Shown: positions 14,061 to 21,202 of the stretch, in pieces
How positions within the stretch are numbered: position 1 is the first letter of the stretch
How the letters are laid out: every line of letters begins with the position of its first letter
NCBI GenBank assembly: GCA_900752545.1
Contig: CAADVS010000052.1
Location: forward strand, 1-22,466
Length of the DNA stretch: 22,466 nt
Reading direction: 5' to 3'
From: an uncultured Collinsella sp.
GTDB lineage: Bacteria > Actinomycetota > Coriobacteriia > Coriobacteriales > Coriobacteriaceae
Position numbers and translations under genes: made by a program
Notes under the pieces: generated by a model
Seen by the model: only the letters and a program-made list of their open reading frames with translations
The model's database searches: none
Told to the model about the DNA's origin: nothing

Positions 14061-14759
14061 TTACTCCTCGTCTTCGGCGTCGTCAGATTTTTTAACGCTA
14101 GCACGCTTCTTCTTTTTGGAGAGATCCAGGCCAAAACGTTTAACAAGCATTTCGCAAATCTCGCTCGAACGGGCTTTGAGATAGCTGCCCTTGCCGTTCT
14201 CGGCATCGAACTTAAGGCGCAACGCGAGCTTCTCGGCGACCTCGGCGTCGATCTCGCCCTGGCCAAACTCGTACAGGCAACCGAGCATGTCGCGATACTC
14301 GAGGTCGCCGTGGTAGCACTGGATGGCCTCGTCCAGGATGGGCCAAGCCTCGCGCGAACGCTCGACGCCCGTGGCGCCCCACACGCACAGCAGGCGGAAG
14401 GCGGCATAGCGCAGCGTGGACGAAATCTCATCGAACAGCGCGGTCTCGGCGCCCTCAAAGGCATCGCCCAGCTGCTCGGGGCAGGTGGTGGCGAGCGCCG
14501 CCAGGGCATCGAGAGCCTCCCAGCGGGTCTGAGCCTCGGGGCGGTCAAGTGCCTCGATCAGCGCGGGCACGCAGGGCACGACGCGCTGCGGATCGCGCTC
14601 GGCAAGCAGGTGCAGCACGCGGGCGGCAAACTGACGGATGCGGCGCGTGGGGCAGCCGAGCTCCTGGACCAGGCGGTCGACGGCGTTCTCGTTCTCCTCT
14701 GCCAGCTGGAGCTGTGCCAGCTCCTCGTCGGTGAGCTGTTCGTCTTTGTTTTCTGCCAT
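14061..14759 (-). CDS. HEAT-repeat-like protein
   Basis: A 232-residue, predicted cytoplasmic all-helical protein. After an acidic N-terminus (1-27) come helical pairs resembling HEAT/armadillo repeats: VDRLVQELGCPTRRIRQFAARVLHLLAE (about 27-54), VVPCVPALIEALDRPEAQTRWEALDALAALA (60-90), then EISSTLRYAAFRLLCVWGATG and EYRDMLGCLYEFGQGEIDAEVAEKLALRL. The C-terminus is Lys-rich then acidic (KKKKRASVKKSDDAEDEE). Such repeats usually mediate protein contacts. It sits 15 bp after the membrane protein gene and 6 bp before isocitrate dehydrogenase, so it is cotranscribed with both, but its partner is unknown. Confidence 0.8.
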   Translation of the reverse strand: MAENKDEQLTDEELAQLQLAEENENAVDRLVQELGCPTRRIRQFAARVLHLLAERDPQRVVPCVPALIEALDRPEAQTRWEALDALAALATTCPEQLGDAFEGAETALFDEISSTLRYAAFRLLCVWGATGVERSREAWPILDEAIQCYHGDLEYRDMLGCLYEFGQGEIDAEVAEKLALRLKFDAENGKGSYLKARSSEICEMLVKRFGLDLSKKKKRASVKKSDDAEDEE

Positions 14760-14774
14760 AGTTACCTCTTTTTA

Positions 14775-15203
14775 CTATTTCTTAGCGTGCTTGTCAGCAC
14801 CCTTGCTGTCATCGGTGACCGAGATGAGCTGTCGGTCGGCCGCGCCATTGCGACGCGCACGGCGGCGCTCCTCGGCATCGCCCGCGTCGGCGGCGGCGCG
14901 GTGAGCCTTGTTAACGTTAAAGACCTCGTCGTGTTTGCGCCACGGACCGACGGACTCGCCAAAGCTCATCTTAAGGCCGGCGATAAAGCCGCCGAGCCAG
15001 CCGATCGGCGCAAACTGCACCAGCGGGAACAGCGAGAACACCCAGGTCAGCAGGATGACTGCCGCCGCTCCCGCAAAGTTGGCAATCCAGTAGTCGCGCT
15101 TGGTGATGACGCGCTTTTCGCACGCCCACTGGCCGCACAAAAAGCCAATGTAGATCGCGAAGAGAAAGAGCACCAGCGCAAGCACCACGAACGTCCAGCT
15201 CAT
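14775..15203 (-). CDS. Small membrane protein of unknown function
   Basis: A 142-residue protein beginning MSWTFVVLALVLFLFAIYIG. Predicted membrane segments are about 3-22, 37-56 and 58-78 (the middle one containing AGAAAVILLTWVFSLFPLV). The remaining 60 residues form a charged, Arg-rich cytoplasmic tail (ADAGDAEERRRARRNGAADR). I do not recognise the family. The ATG at 15203 was chosen because it opens the first hydrophobic helix and has GGGGAG upstream; the open frame extends to 15239, but that part would overlap the preceding gene. Only 5 bp separate it from the dehydrogenase stop, so it is the second gene of the operon. Confidence 0.8.
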   Translation of the reverse strand: MSWTFVVLALVLFLFAIYIGFLCGQWACEKRVITKRDYWIANFAGAAAVILLTWVFSLFPLVQFAPIGWLGGFIAGLKMSFGESVGPWRKHDEVFNVNKAHRAAADAGDAEERRRARRNGAADRQLISVTDDSKGADKHAKK

Positions 15204-15208
15204 GGGCG

Positions 15209-16288
15209 CTACTCCCCGTGATGGTGGCCGCAGCAGCACTCGTGGCCATCATCATGGCCGTGGCCGCCGCAGCACTCGTGGTCCTCGCCATGGTGGTGGC
15301 CGCAACCGCACTCATGGTCGTCGCCGTGCTCGCCGCAACCGCAGCCGTCCTCGTGAGCACCGTGCTCTTCGGGACGATACTGCGACCAGTCCAGACCGGC
15401 GGCGATGGCGTCGGCCTCCTCCTTATAGAGGACCGTGATGGCCTGGGTGCCCAGCTTGGCACCACCGATGGCATCGAGCATGTCGTAGAGCGTAAAGGCC
15501 ACGTCGGCGCCGGGCAGCGCAAGCTCGCGATCGTCGGCATAGGCGAGCGCCAAGCGCAGGTCCTTGATAAAGTGCTCGACCATAAAGCCGGGCTTGTAGT
15601 CGCCGTCGAGCGCCTTAGGCGCCAGGCTCTCCATGGCGCCGGACTTGCCGGTACCGCCCAGGATCATCTGGCGGGTCTTCTCCAGATCAAGGCCGCTCAG
15701 CTCGGCAAATGCCATGGCGTCTGCCATGCCGACCATGCAGGCGCCCAGCGACACCTGGTTGGCGAGCTTGGCAGCCTGGCCCTTGCCGGCGCCGTCGAAG
15801 CAGCAGATGTTGGCCGCAAAGGTGGCAAGGATGTCGCGGACCGGCGCGATGTCGTTCTCGGTAGCGCCCACGATAGCCGTGAGCGTACCGGCGATAGCGC
15901 CCGACTCGCCGCCGGTGACGGGGCAGTCAAACGCCATGCGACCAGAAACCTGGGCGGCCTCGGCAATGTCACGGGCGAGCTCGGGCGAGCTCGTAGTGAG
16001 GTCGATCAGCACCGCGCCGGGCTTAGTGCACGCGAGCAGACCGTCGCCCGCCAGGTAGAGCTCCTCGACCTCGGAGGGATAGCCCACCATGGTAAAGACG
16101 ACATCGGCGTTAGCCGCGGCCTCGGCCGGCGTATCGGCCCAGACGGCGCCGCGCTCGATAAGCGCTGCGGCCTTGGACTTGGTGCGGTTGTTGACCGTGA
16201 CGGGATAGCCGGCGTCCAGAATGTGGCCGGCGATGGGGGCACCCATAATTCCGGTGCCGATAAATGCGACAGAGAGCTTATTTGCCAT
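15209..16288 (-). CDS. Beta-hydroxyacid dehydrogenase (3-hydroxyisobutyrate/tartronate semialdehyde type) with a His/Cys-rich tail
   Basis: A 359-residue protein. Residues 1-305 are a normal beta-hydroxyacid dehydrogenase: dinucleotide fold FIGTGIMGAPIAGHI (9-23), substrate loop PVTGGESGAIAGTLT (123-137) and catalytic-lysine motif GKGQAAKLANQ (168-178) with Lys174. Such enzymes reduce small semialdehydes or oxidise 3-hydroxyacids with NAD(P). The final 51 residues, absent from the usual family of about 290-300, contain 14 His and 9 Cys in repeats of the form DHEC-x-CG-HHHGE. This resembles nickel/zinc storage tails on HypB, SlyD or UreE and suggests metal binding. AAGGAAAGG precedes the ATG. 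It is the first gene of a four-gene operon. The exact substrate cannot be told. Confidence 0.88.
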   Translation of the reverse strand: MANKLSVAFIGTGIMGAPIAGHILDAGYPVTVNNRTKSKAAALIERGAVWADTPAEAAANADVVFTMVGYPSEVEELYLAGDGLLACTKPGAVLIDLTTSSPELARDIAEAAQVSGRMAFDCPVTGGESGAIAGTLTAIVGATENDIAPVRDILATFAANICCFDGAGKGQAAKLANQVSLGACMVGMADAMAFAELSGLDLEKTRQMILGGTGKSGAMESLAPKALDGDYKPGFMVEHFIKDLRLALAYADDRELALPGADVAFTLYDMLDAIGGAKLGTQAITVLYKEEADAIAAGLDWSQYRPEEHGAHEDGCGCGEHGDDHECGCGHHHGEDHECCGGHGHDDGHECCCGHHHGE

Positions 16289-16386
16289 GAAACCTTTCCT
16301 TTTGGGTTGGGTGTTGTTACCAGGGTGAATACTCGGTGCCAGCGTTTGGGCTGTTACTTGAGGGCACTTGCAGCCGCAGCGCCTGT

Positions 16387-17340
16387 CTACTCACCGCGCA
16401 CGCGGCGCGCGATGCGGTCGGAAAGCGAGGCTTTCTCGGCGCGGTTCTTACCCCAAAACGCGCAGCCCACCATGCCGGGGCCCACGTGCGAGCCGATGGT
16501 GGGACCCACGGAGCCGCGAATGATCGTGACGTCGGCGCAACCCTCCTCCTTGCGGATGGCGGCTTCGAGCCAGTCACCATCCTTTTCGGCATCGGCCGTC
16601 ATGATGGCGATGGGCATGGTGCGATCGGGCACGTAGTTCTCGCGGAACGACTTGAGGATGGACTTGAGTGCCTTCTTGCGGCCGCGGTTGACGCCGATCA
16701 GCGACAGCGAGCCGGCCAGGTCGTAGGAGAGCTCGGGCTTGACATCGAGCTTTGCCGTGAGCTGCGCCGCCGCGGGCGGAATGCGGCCGCCGGCAGCCAG
16801 CGCATCGAAGCTCTCGAGCGTAAAGTAGCCGTGGACGTAGGTCTTTGCCTCGTTTGCCCAATCGACCAACTGCTTGGCGGTCAGTCCCGCCGAACGCTGG
16901 CGCACGGCCTCGAGCGCCAAGAGCGCACCGGTCGCGCAGGGCAGAGCGTTGTCGACCACGTACAGCTCAAAGTTAGGATAGTCGGCGCGCACGACGTCCG
17001 CCGCCTGGCACGCAGAGTTGTAGCTCGACGACAGCGCCGAGGTAAAGCACAGGTAGACCGTAGGCGTGCCCTCTTTGGCGCACTCGGTAAAGAACTCGAT
17101 ATAGCGACCGAGCGACACGGCAGAGGTAGACACGCGAGCGCCGGCGCGCATGCGGTCGTAGAACTCCTTAGGGCTCATGCTCGACCAGATATCGTCCGTG
17201 CGCTCCTCGCCATCGATAATGAAGGGGAAACCCAAGATATCGACATCGAGGTTCGCGGCGACCTCGGGGCTAAAGTCGCAGCAGGTATCGACGACGATGC
17301 GGCAACGGTCCGAATGACCGGCGGATGCGGCCTTGTCCAT
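16387..17340 (-). CDS. DegV family protein (fatty-acid binding)
   Basis: A 317-residue protein with the DegV start RIVVDTCCDFSPEVA (14-28) and FPFIIDGEE, the ligand-contacting segments ARVSTSAVSLG (68-78) and CFTSALSSSYNSA (98-110), and the C-terminal VGPTIGSHVGPGMVGCAFWGK. DegV/FakB proteins bind a fatty acid and, with FakA, present it for phosphorylation; no FakA is present here. An ATG at 17340 with GGAG 8 nt upstream is preferred over the TTG one codon earlier. It is separated from the next gene by 98 bp in which I see no terminator, so weak coupling to the operon below is possible. Confidence 0.92.
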   Translation of the reverse strand: MDKAASAGHSDRCRIVVDTCCDFSPEVAANLDVDILGFPFIIDGEERTDDIWSSMSPKEFYDRMRAGARVSTSAVSLGRYIEFFTECAKEGTPTVYLCFTSALSSSYNSACQAADVVRADYPNFELYVVDNALPCATGALLALEAVRQRSAGLTAKQLVDWANEAKTYVHGYFTLESFDALAAGGRIPPAAAQLTAKLDVKPELSYDLAGSLSLIGVNRGRKKALKSILKSFRENYVPDRTMPIAIMTADAEKDGDWLEAAIRKEEGCADVTIIRGSVGPTIGSHVGPGMVGCAFWGKNRAEKASLSDRIARRVRGE

Positions 17341-17356
17341 CAAAGCGACTCCTTAC

Positions 17357-17392
17357 GTAAAAAAGGCGGCCATCCGCATGGGATGACCGCCG
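17357..17392 (-). terminator. Intrinsic terminator of the hpf gene
   Basis: On the minus strand GGCGGTCATCC pairs with GGATGGCCGCC around a 5-nt loop (17391-17365) and is followed by TTTTTTAC, about 30 nt after the hpf stop. Just before it is a small GTTAAC/GTTAAC inverted repeat (17396-17415). Confidence 0.87.
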
Positions 17393-17420
17393 GCCGTTAA
17401 CTCATGCAAGTTAACGTATT

Positions 17421-18005
17421 TTACTCGTCAAGTGTTTCGATGCGGGGCTTGATGATGCCATATCCACCATTCTTACGGTGATACACCACATTGATGAGGC
17501 CAGTCGTCGCGTTCTCGAACACGTAGAAGTCGTGGCCCAGCAGATCGGTCTGCACCAGCGCCTGCTCCTCAGTCATCGGGGTGACATCGATGACCTTCTC
17601 GCGGACGAGCAGGTCATCCTCCTCCTCGGGCAGCAGCAGGTCGGCCAGATCCTCGACGCGCTCGACCGGTGCGACATCCGCTGCGCTGGCACCGCCCTGG
17701 CGGTTGTCCACGACCTTGGTCTTGAACTTGCGCAGCTGGCGGGTGACCTTATCGGCGGAGAGATCGATGGCGGCGTACATATCTGCACCGTGCTCGGCAA
17801 CGCGAATCACCGAACCGCGGGCGCGAACCGTAACCTCGACAATTGCCGGGTTGGGGTTCGAGGGGTTCTTCTCATAGCGAAGTACAACGTCGACCGTCAT
17901 GGGCTCGATATCGAAAACCTTGAGCGCCTCGCCGATCTTCTCATCCACATGCGCACGCAGAGCATCGGTTACCGTCGTCTTGCGTCCAGAAACCTTGATA
18001 TCCAT
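17421..18005 (-). CDS. hpf: Long-form ribosome hibernation promoting factor
   Basis: A 194-residue long-form HPF. The N-terminal S30AE domain (about 1-100) shows MDIKVSGRKTTVTDALRAHV, IVEVTVRARGSVIRV and DMYAAIDLSADKVTRQLRKFK. After an acidic linker the C-terminal dimerisation domain (about 135-190) shows REKVIDVTPMTEEQALVQ, GHDFYVFENATTGLINVVYHRK and GGYGIIKPR. Long HPF joins 70S ribosomes into inactive 100S dimers in stationary phase. The ATG at 18005 is supported by GGAG 6 nt upstream and by conservation; the upstream in-frame extension to 18065 has no family match. It is transcribed alone. Confidence 0.95.
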   Translation of the reverse strand: MDIKVSGRKTTVTDALRAHVDEKIGEALKVFDIEPMTVDVVLRYEKNPSNPNPAIVEVTVRARGSVIRVAEHGADMYAAIDLSADKVTRQLRKFKTKVVDNRQGGASAADVAPVERVEDLADLLLPEEEDDLLVREKVIDVTPMTEEQALVQTDLLGHDFYVFENATTGLINVVYHRKNGGYGIIKPRIETLDE

Positions 18006-18126
18006 ACGTGGCTCCAATCTGCCTCGGGGACTTACTGTACTGGCTATGTACCCATTGCCATGCATTTAATCACGCGGATTCCCAAAGACCCGAATAACGA
18101 TTGCTTGATACCGCATACCGAAGTCT

Positions 18127-18150
18127 CGCACTTTTCTGTGGCAAAGTGCG
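18127..18150. repeat. Hairpin in the hpf upstream region
   Basis: CGCACTTT (18127-18134) and AAAGTGCG (18143-18150) form a perfect 8-bp stem with an 8-nt loop, about 120 bp upstream of hpf. No T run follows on either strand. The gene-free stretch 18006-18322 otherwise holds only the terminator of the neighbouring lipoprotein gene; no convincing hpf promoter was found. Confidence 0.4.
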
Positions 18151-18220
18151 CTATAGGAGGGCGTCGGCGGCTTTGTATTTGGTCCAGAAAATTGGCTTTG
18201 ACCTGCTGGTTTTATAGGGA

Positions 18221-18256
18221 TTAAAAAGCCGGGCTCCCCCATCGGGGAAGCCCGGC
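18221..18256 (-). terminator. Intrinsic terminator of the solute-binding lipoprotein gene
   Basis: On the minus strand GCCGGGCTTCCCC pairs with GGGGAGCCCGGC (18256-18228) with a very short loop and runs into TTTTTAA, about 65 nt beyond the stop codon. Confidence 0.88.
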
Positions 18257-18322
18257 AGTGCGTGTTGAAACCGTGAAGAGGTGTCCTTTCCAACGTATAG
18301 GAAACACCACCCCTAGCAATAA

Positions 18323-19330
18323 CTAGCTATTGAGTTTGTTAATGTCGTCGTCGGTGATGGTGCCTTCCTGGCTGGACGATTTGTCCTCGGAGGATGCGGT
18401 CTCATTGTTGAAATCGGAGGACTCGCTGCCGGAGGACATGGTCTCACTGGACTCAGAGTCACCCGGCTGCACGTTAGCGCCCGAAACCGTCTTAGTGGTG
18501 AGGTCGTAGGGCATCGTGCCATACCAGACAGAGTGGACCGCCTCGAGCGTGCCGTCGGCCGTAATACCGTCGAGGGCATCGCTCACGGCACGGCACAGTT
18601 CGTCATTGGACGAGAGGCCCACAACACCAAGCGTCGAGGGCGCCTCGAGCGCACCGACATAGGAGACCTCGCTCATCAGGCGTGCAAGGTAGCCGCCGGC
18701 CGTGGAGTCGCAGATTACATAGTCGACCTCGCCGGACTCGAGCGCCTCAAAGCACTCGTTGATGTTGGAGTAGGTCTTTTGGTTGGCGGTAATGCTCTGC
18801 TTAGCAAGCGCCTCCTGCGAGGCCGAGGACATCTGAACGCCCAGGGTGGACGTGCTAAGGGTATCGGTGGAAACGCTTAGCGACCCACCATCTCTAGTTT
18901 TACCGAACACGGAAGTGGCATCGTACAGGCAGGTGCCGAGCGAGCTAATGTCCCCGTCCGTGGAGTTAATCTCGCCGATAAAGATATCGGCCTTTTTGTC
19001 GCCGAGCGCGGAACCTGCCGAGGACGCATCGACAAAGGCGACCTTAAGGCCCATGCGGCTTGCGAGGGCGCGGGCGGCGTCAACCGCATACCCCGTGAGC
19101 TCGCCGTCGGCGTCCTGCATGGCCTGCGGCGCATCGGAAGTATCGAGGGCGACCGTCAGGGTTCCGGGAGTGACCAGGGCATCGTCCGACACCGCCGGCG
19201 TGACGGTCTCGTACTCGATCTGGTCGATCGTGGGAGTCGTGAACGTAGACAGCGGGTTGAACGCGCATCCGCTCAGGCCCAAAACGGCGATGACCGCTGC
19301 GGTCCCAGCACCTAACCGAGCCGCGTGCAT
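18323..19330 (-). CDS. Family-3 solute-binding lipoprotein
   Basis: A 335-residue predicted lipoprotein. The start MHAARLGAGTAAVIAVLGLSGC is a signal peptide with lipobox LSGC and lipidation at Cys22. The mature part has the bacterial extracellular solute-binding family 3 pattern: GTLTVALDTSDAPQA, ELTGYAVDAARALASRMGL, ADIFIGEIN, then ECFEALESGEVDYVICDSTAGG and a late LSSNDELCRAVSDALDGITADGTL. This family delivers amino acids or similar small ligands to ABC importers, but no permease or ATPase gene is nearby. The last 55 residues are a Ser/Asp/Glu-rich tail (QPGDSESSETMSSGSESSDF...), unusual for the family. ATG 19330 has GAGGGG 7 nt upstream. The frame is open back to 19729, but the signal peptide argues against longer starts. 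Confidence 0.88.
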   Translation of the reverse strand: MHAARLGAGTAAVIAVLGLSGCAFNPLSTFTTPTIDQIEYETVTPAVSDDALVTPGTLTVALDTSDAPQAMQDADGELTGYAVDAARALASRMGLKVAFVDASSAGSALGDKKADIFIGEINSTDGDISSLGTCLYDATSVFGKTRDGGSLSVSTDTLSTSTLGVQMSSASQEALAKQSITANQKTYSNINECFEALESGEVDYVICDSTAGGYLARLMSEVSYVGALEAPSTLGVVGLSSNDELCRAVSDALDGITADGTLEAVHSVWYGTMPYDLTTKTVSGANVQPGDSESSETMSSGSESSDFNNETASSEDKSSSQEGTITDDDINKLNS

Positions 19331-19779
19331 CAAGCTGCCCCTCACCATGTCCACTACCCTGCCTTCTGTGTCGTATACGATCCGTGCGTTGCGCGGAATA
19401 TCAGGTTGTTCCCACCAGCTGACCTGGTATTTGACCCCACACTTGCGCACCGGGGTGTTTGCTCGGGAGGCCGCAGCCACCTTCACGACTGGCCCGCTCG
19501 CCCGCGAGGCGGTATTGCCCCAAAGAAAGTAGAACGGACGGTGCGGCTTACATCTAGGACGCGCCATGATCGCGCCGCGCGCACGCGGTCGCTTACGTGG
19601 ATCCCTTTGACCGCGTCTGTCTTGGACTAGGACGGGCATTTCGTCCGTCCGCAACCACAGCCTGGTAGGAACGAAGCGCATTATAACTAAGTTCAAGCTA
19701 AAGTTTAAGGTTAGGGGCGTCATTCGCATCTCGAGTACAGATTTTGCGGGTCGGAGCGGACCATTCGTGCCCCTATGAA
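19331..19779 (-). promoter_or_regulatory. Long leader and predicted promoter of the lipoprotein gene
   Basis: On the minus strand TATAAT (19685-19680) and TTAAAC (19708-19703) have 17-bp spacing, placing the start near 19673 and leaving a leader of about 340 nt. The leader contains a GGACGG/CCGTCC hairpin (about 19631-19650). Its frame is open and continuous with the lipoprotein, with a possible ATG at 19567 lacking a Shine-Dalgarno; third-position GC is only moderate. It may be a structured leader, hold a small upstream ORF, or be plain untranslated sequence. I recognise no riboswitch class. Confidence 0.4.
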
Positions 19780-19826
19780 GCCCGGAGCTCCCCTACGGGG
19801 AGCTCCGGGACACCCGTCTCAGGGTG
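19780..19826. repeat. Two adjacent hairpins beside the inverted-repeat element
   Basis: CCCGGAGCTCCCC and GGGGAGCTCCGGG (19780-19809) form a perfect 13-bp stem closed by only a TAC loop. CACCC/GGGTG (19811-19826) forms a second, shorter stem, four bases from the left end of the inverted-repeat element. Neither strand shows a T run, so the stem is not a typical terminator, although it could end readthrough from the minus-strand gene at 20082. Confidence 0.55.
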
Positions 19827-19829
19827 CCG

Positions 19830-20046
19830 TGTGCAAAAAACGGCAAATATGAGTACTGTTACCAATTTAGTAGCAGCGTATTACCGCCTCACGAGCCCTT
19901 TTTGAGTTCCGCACAGCCTGCTTGGCGCCAAGATATTCCACATTCGTTTATTATCTCTTCGCTGAATCCAGATTATCGGCCCAAGTTTCTTTGTTTTTGC
20001 TGTCACTAATCTAGTAACAGTACTCATATTTGCCGTTTTTTGCACA
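19830..20046. mobile_element. 217-bp MITE-like element with perfect 33-bp terminal inverted repeats
   Basis: The left arm (19830-19862) begins TGTGCAAAAAACGGCAAATA and ends GAGTACTGTTAC. The right arm (20014-20046) is its exact reverse complement over 33 bp, and a weaker match continues inward for about 15 bp (AGTAGCAGC against AGTGACAGC). The enclosed 151 bp are AT-richer than the surroundings. A plus-strand reading frame, 19824-20009 (61 codons, MPCAKNGKYEYCYQF...), spans it but lacks a ribosome binding site and is probably not a gene. No target duplication is evident at the edges. It may be a non-autonomous mobile element or a dispersed regulatory hairpin. Confidence 0.65.
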
Positions 20047-20081
20047 GAGCATATAAACAGACCCCCTATAAAGCCATAGTT

Positions 20082-21191
20082 TTACGCTGGTTTGAGCCCA
20101 AAGCACGCTCGGAGCGTATTCAGCAGAGCATCTTGCCTCTTTCGACGAGCCTCTACGCGATTCTGATATCGCTTACCCATACGCTGGTGGATGCGCCATG
20201 CGAGTGCTTCCATCGCTTCCATGTCACAGAGCATTTCGTTGTTGACCGTCGCGACCTCGATTCCCATAGTAATCAAGCCCGTGTTGCGCTTTTCATCATG
20301 GATACGTCCCCTCCGAGAGGAATGGCCCAGCTCACCGTTGTATTCCAAGTCAAACCGGGCTGCTTCCTGAAAGGCATCGCAAACCGCATGCGGCATCCCC
20401 GAGATCGCCTGTGCACGGTCGTTGAACTCGATCTTGTAGTCGGTCTTAAAGGGACCACAGGCAAATCCGCCATAGGAAAACGGAAGCGAAAACATGGCAA
20501 GCATGATGCACTCCATGGGTGAACGCAGGTTTTCCGACAGATAGGGACACAGCCGCCGCAGCTGCTTGGCCGCGCTCCCCTTGCATGCCGCGAGGTAATC
20601 TACCAGGCAATCGGGTGTCAGCACGGACTCGACCTCAAAGTAACCGACATCTGGCGGCTGGTCTTTGTCCTTTGCCAATTTGTTCACGACAGGCGAGGTG
20701 TAGGGAGGCAGATACTTCCCGCGGTCACTCAGTGAAATCTTAGAGCACAGCTCCTGGGCCAGGGCAAATGCCTGGATGCAGCCGACCTCGCGCGCGACGG
20801 CTACGCAAAGGGCCTCGGGAGATAGACTGTACACCCCCGGTTCCACCTCTAGAATCGAGCCGGCGGGCAACTCGGAGCATACGGACCAGCTCACGCCAAG
20901 AATACGGCGGCGCTGCGCTGCAGACCCTACCAGCAAGCACAAATCCTCTTGCACCTCGCCGCTTGCGGCCCCAATCCGCACCAAATCGGGAAGATAGATG
21001 TCCTCGGTCGAGGGCGACGATGTGCACAGCACACGGCGCTCTTCATCGGGATTAAGGTCCTTCCAGCTTATGTAGCCCATCTGCCGGCGCTCGGCGCGCA
21101 TCATGCGTAGCGCCGAGGCACCAGTTAGGATTACGGAAGCCGCTAGCTGCTCTTTTGTCGGTTTGTTGCACCACCTGATTGTTACCGCCAC
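20082..21191 (-). CDS. DUF559/Vsr-like PD-(D/E)XK protein (AbiEi-associated type), function unknown
   Basis: A 369-residue protein. The C-terminal third shows the pattern of Vsr/DUF559-like endonucleases: SPMECIMLAMFSLPFSYGG (about 224-242), the strand YKIEFN, then ARFDLEYNGELGHSS (278-292) with Asp281, Glu283 and His290, and HDEKRNTGLITMGIEVATV (298-316). In Vsr-like folds the D-x-E-Y-x-G-x-x-H array is catalytic. The N-terminal two thirds are not recognised, although related actinobacterial proteins often carry an AbiEi-type antitoxin winged helix there. GTG at 21191 has AGGGG 8 nt upstream and lies 11 bp after the comF stop; the alternative starts are GTG 21200 and TTG 21209. It is probably cotranscribed with comF. 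No toxin partner is adjacent. Confidence 0.65.
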   Translation of the reverse strand: MAVTIRWCNKPTKEQLAASVILTGASALRMMRAERRQMGYISWKDLNPDEERRVLCTSSPSTEDIYLPDLVRIGAASGEVQEDLCLLVGSAAQRRRILGVSWSVCSELPAGSILEVEPGVYSLSPEALCVAVAREVGCIQAFALAQELCSKISLSDRGKYLPPYTSPVVNKLAKDKDQPPDVGYFEVESVLTPDCLVDYLAACKGSAAKQLRRLCPYLSENLRSPMECIMLAMFSLPFSYGGFACGPFKTDYKIEFNDRAQAISGMPHAVCDAFQEAARFDLEYNGELGHSSRRGRIHDEKRNTGLITMGIEVATVNNEMLCDMEAMEALAWRIHQRMGKRYQNRVEARRKRQDALLNTLRACFGLKPA

Positions 21192-21202
21192 ATGAATCAC
21201 CC

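Noticed and set aside
13791..16636. Long plus-strand frames (13791-15221 and 15218-16636)
   Set aside because: They run antisense through the well-supported dehydrogenase operon, show no domain and have low-complexity H/A/V-rich sequence from the complement of the His/Cys tail.
18006..18065. Longer N-terminus for hpf (start at 18065)
   Set aside because: The extra residues match nothing in the family, and a good Shine-Dalgarno precedes the conserved start MDIKVSGRK at 18005.
19824..20009. 61-codon plus-strand ORF spanning the inverted-repeat element
   Set aside because: No ribosome binding site, no family match, Cys/Phe/Ser-rich composition unlike the neighbours, and it starts outside and ends inside the repeat structure.
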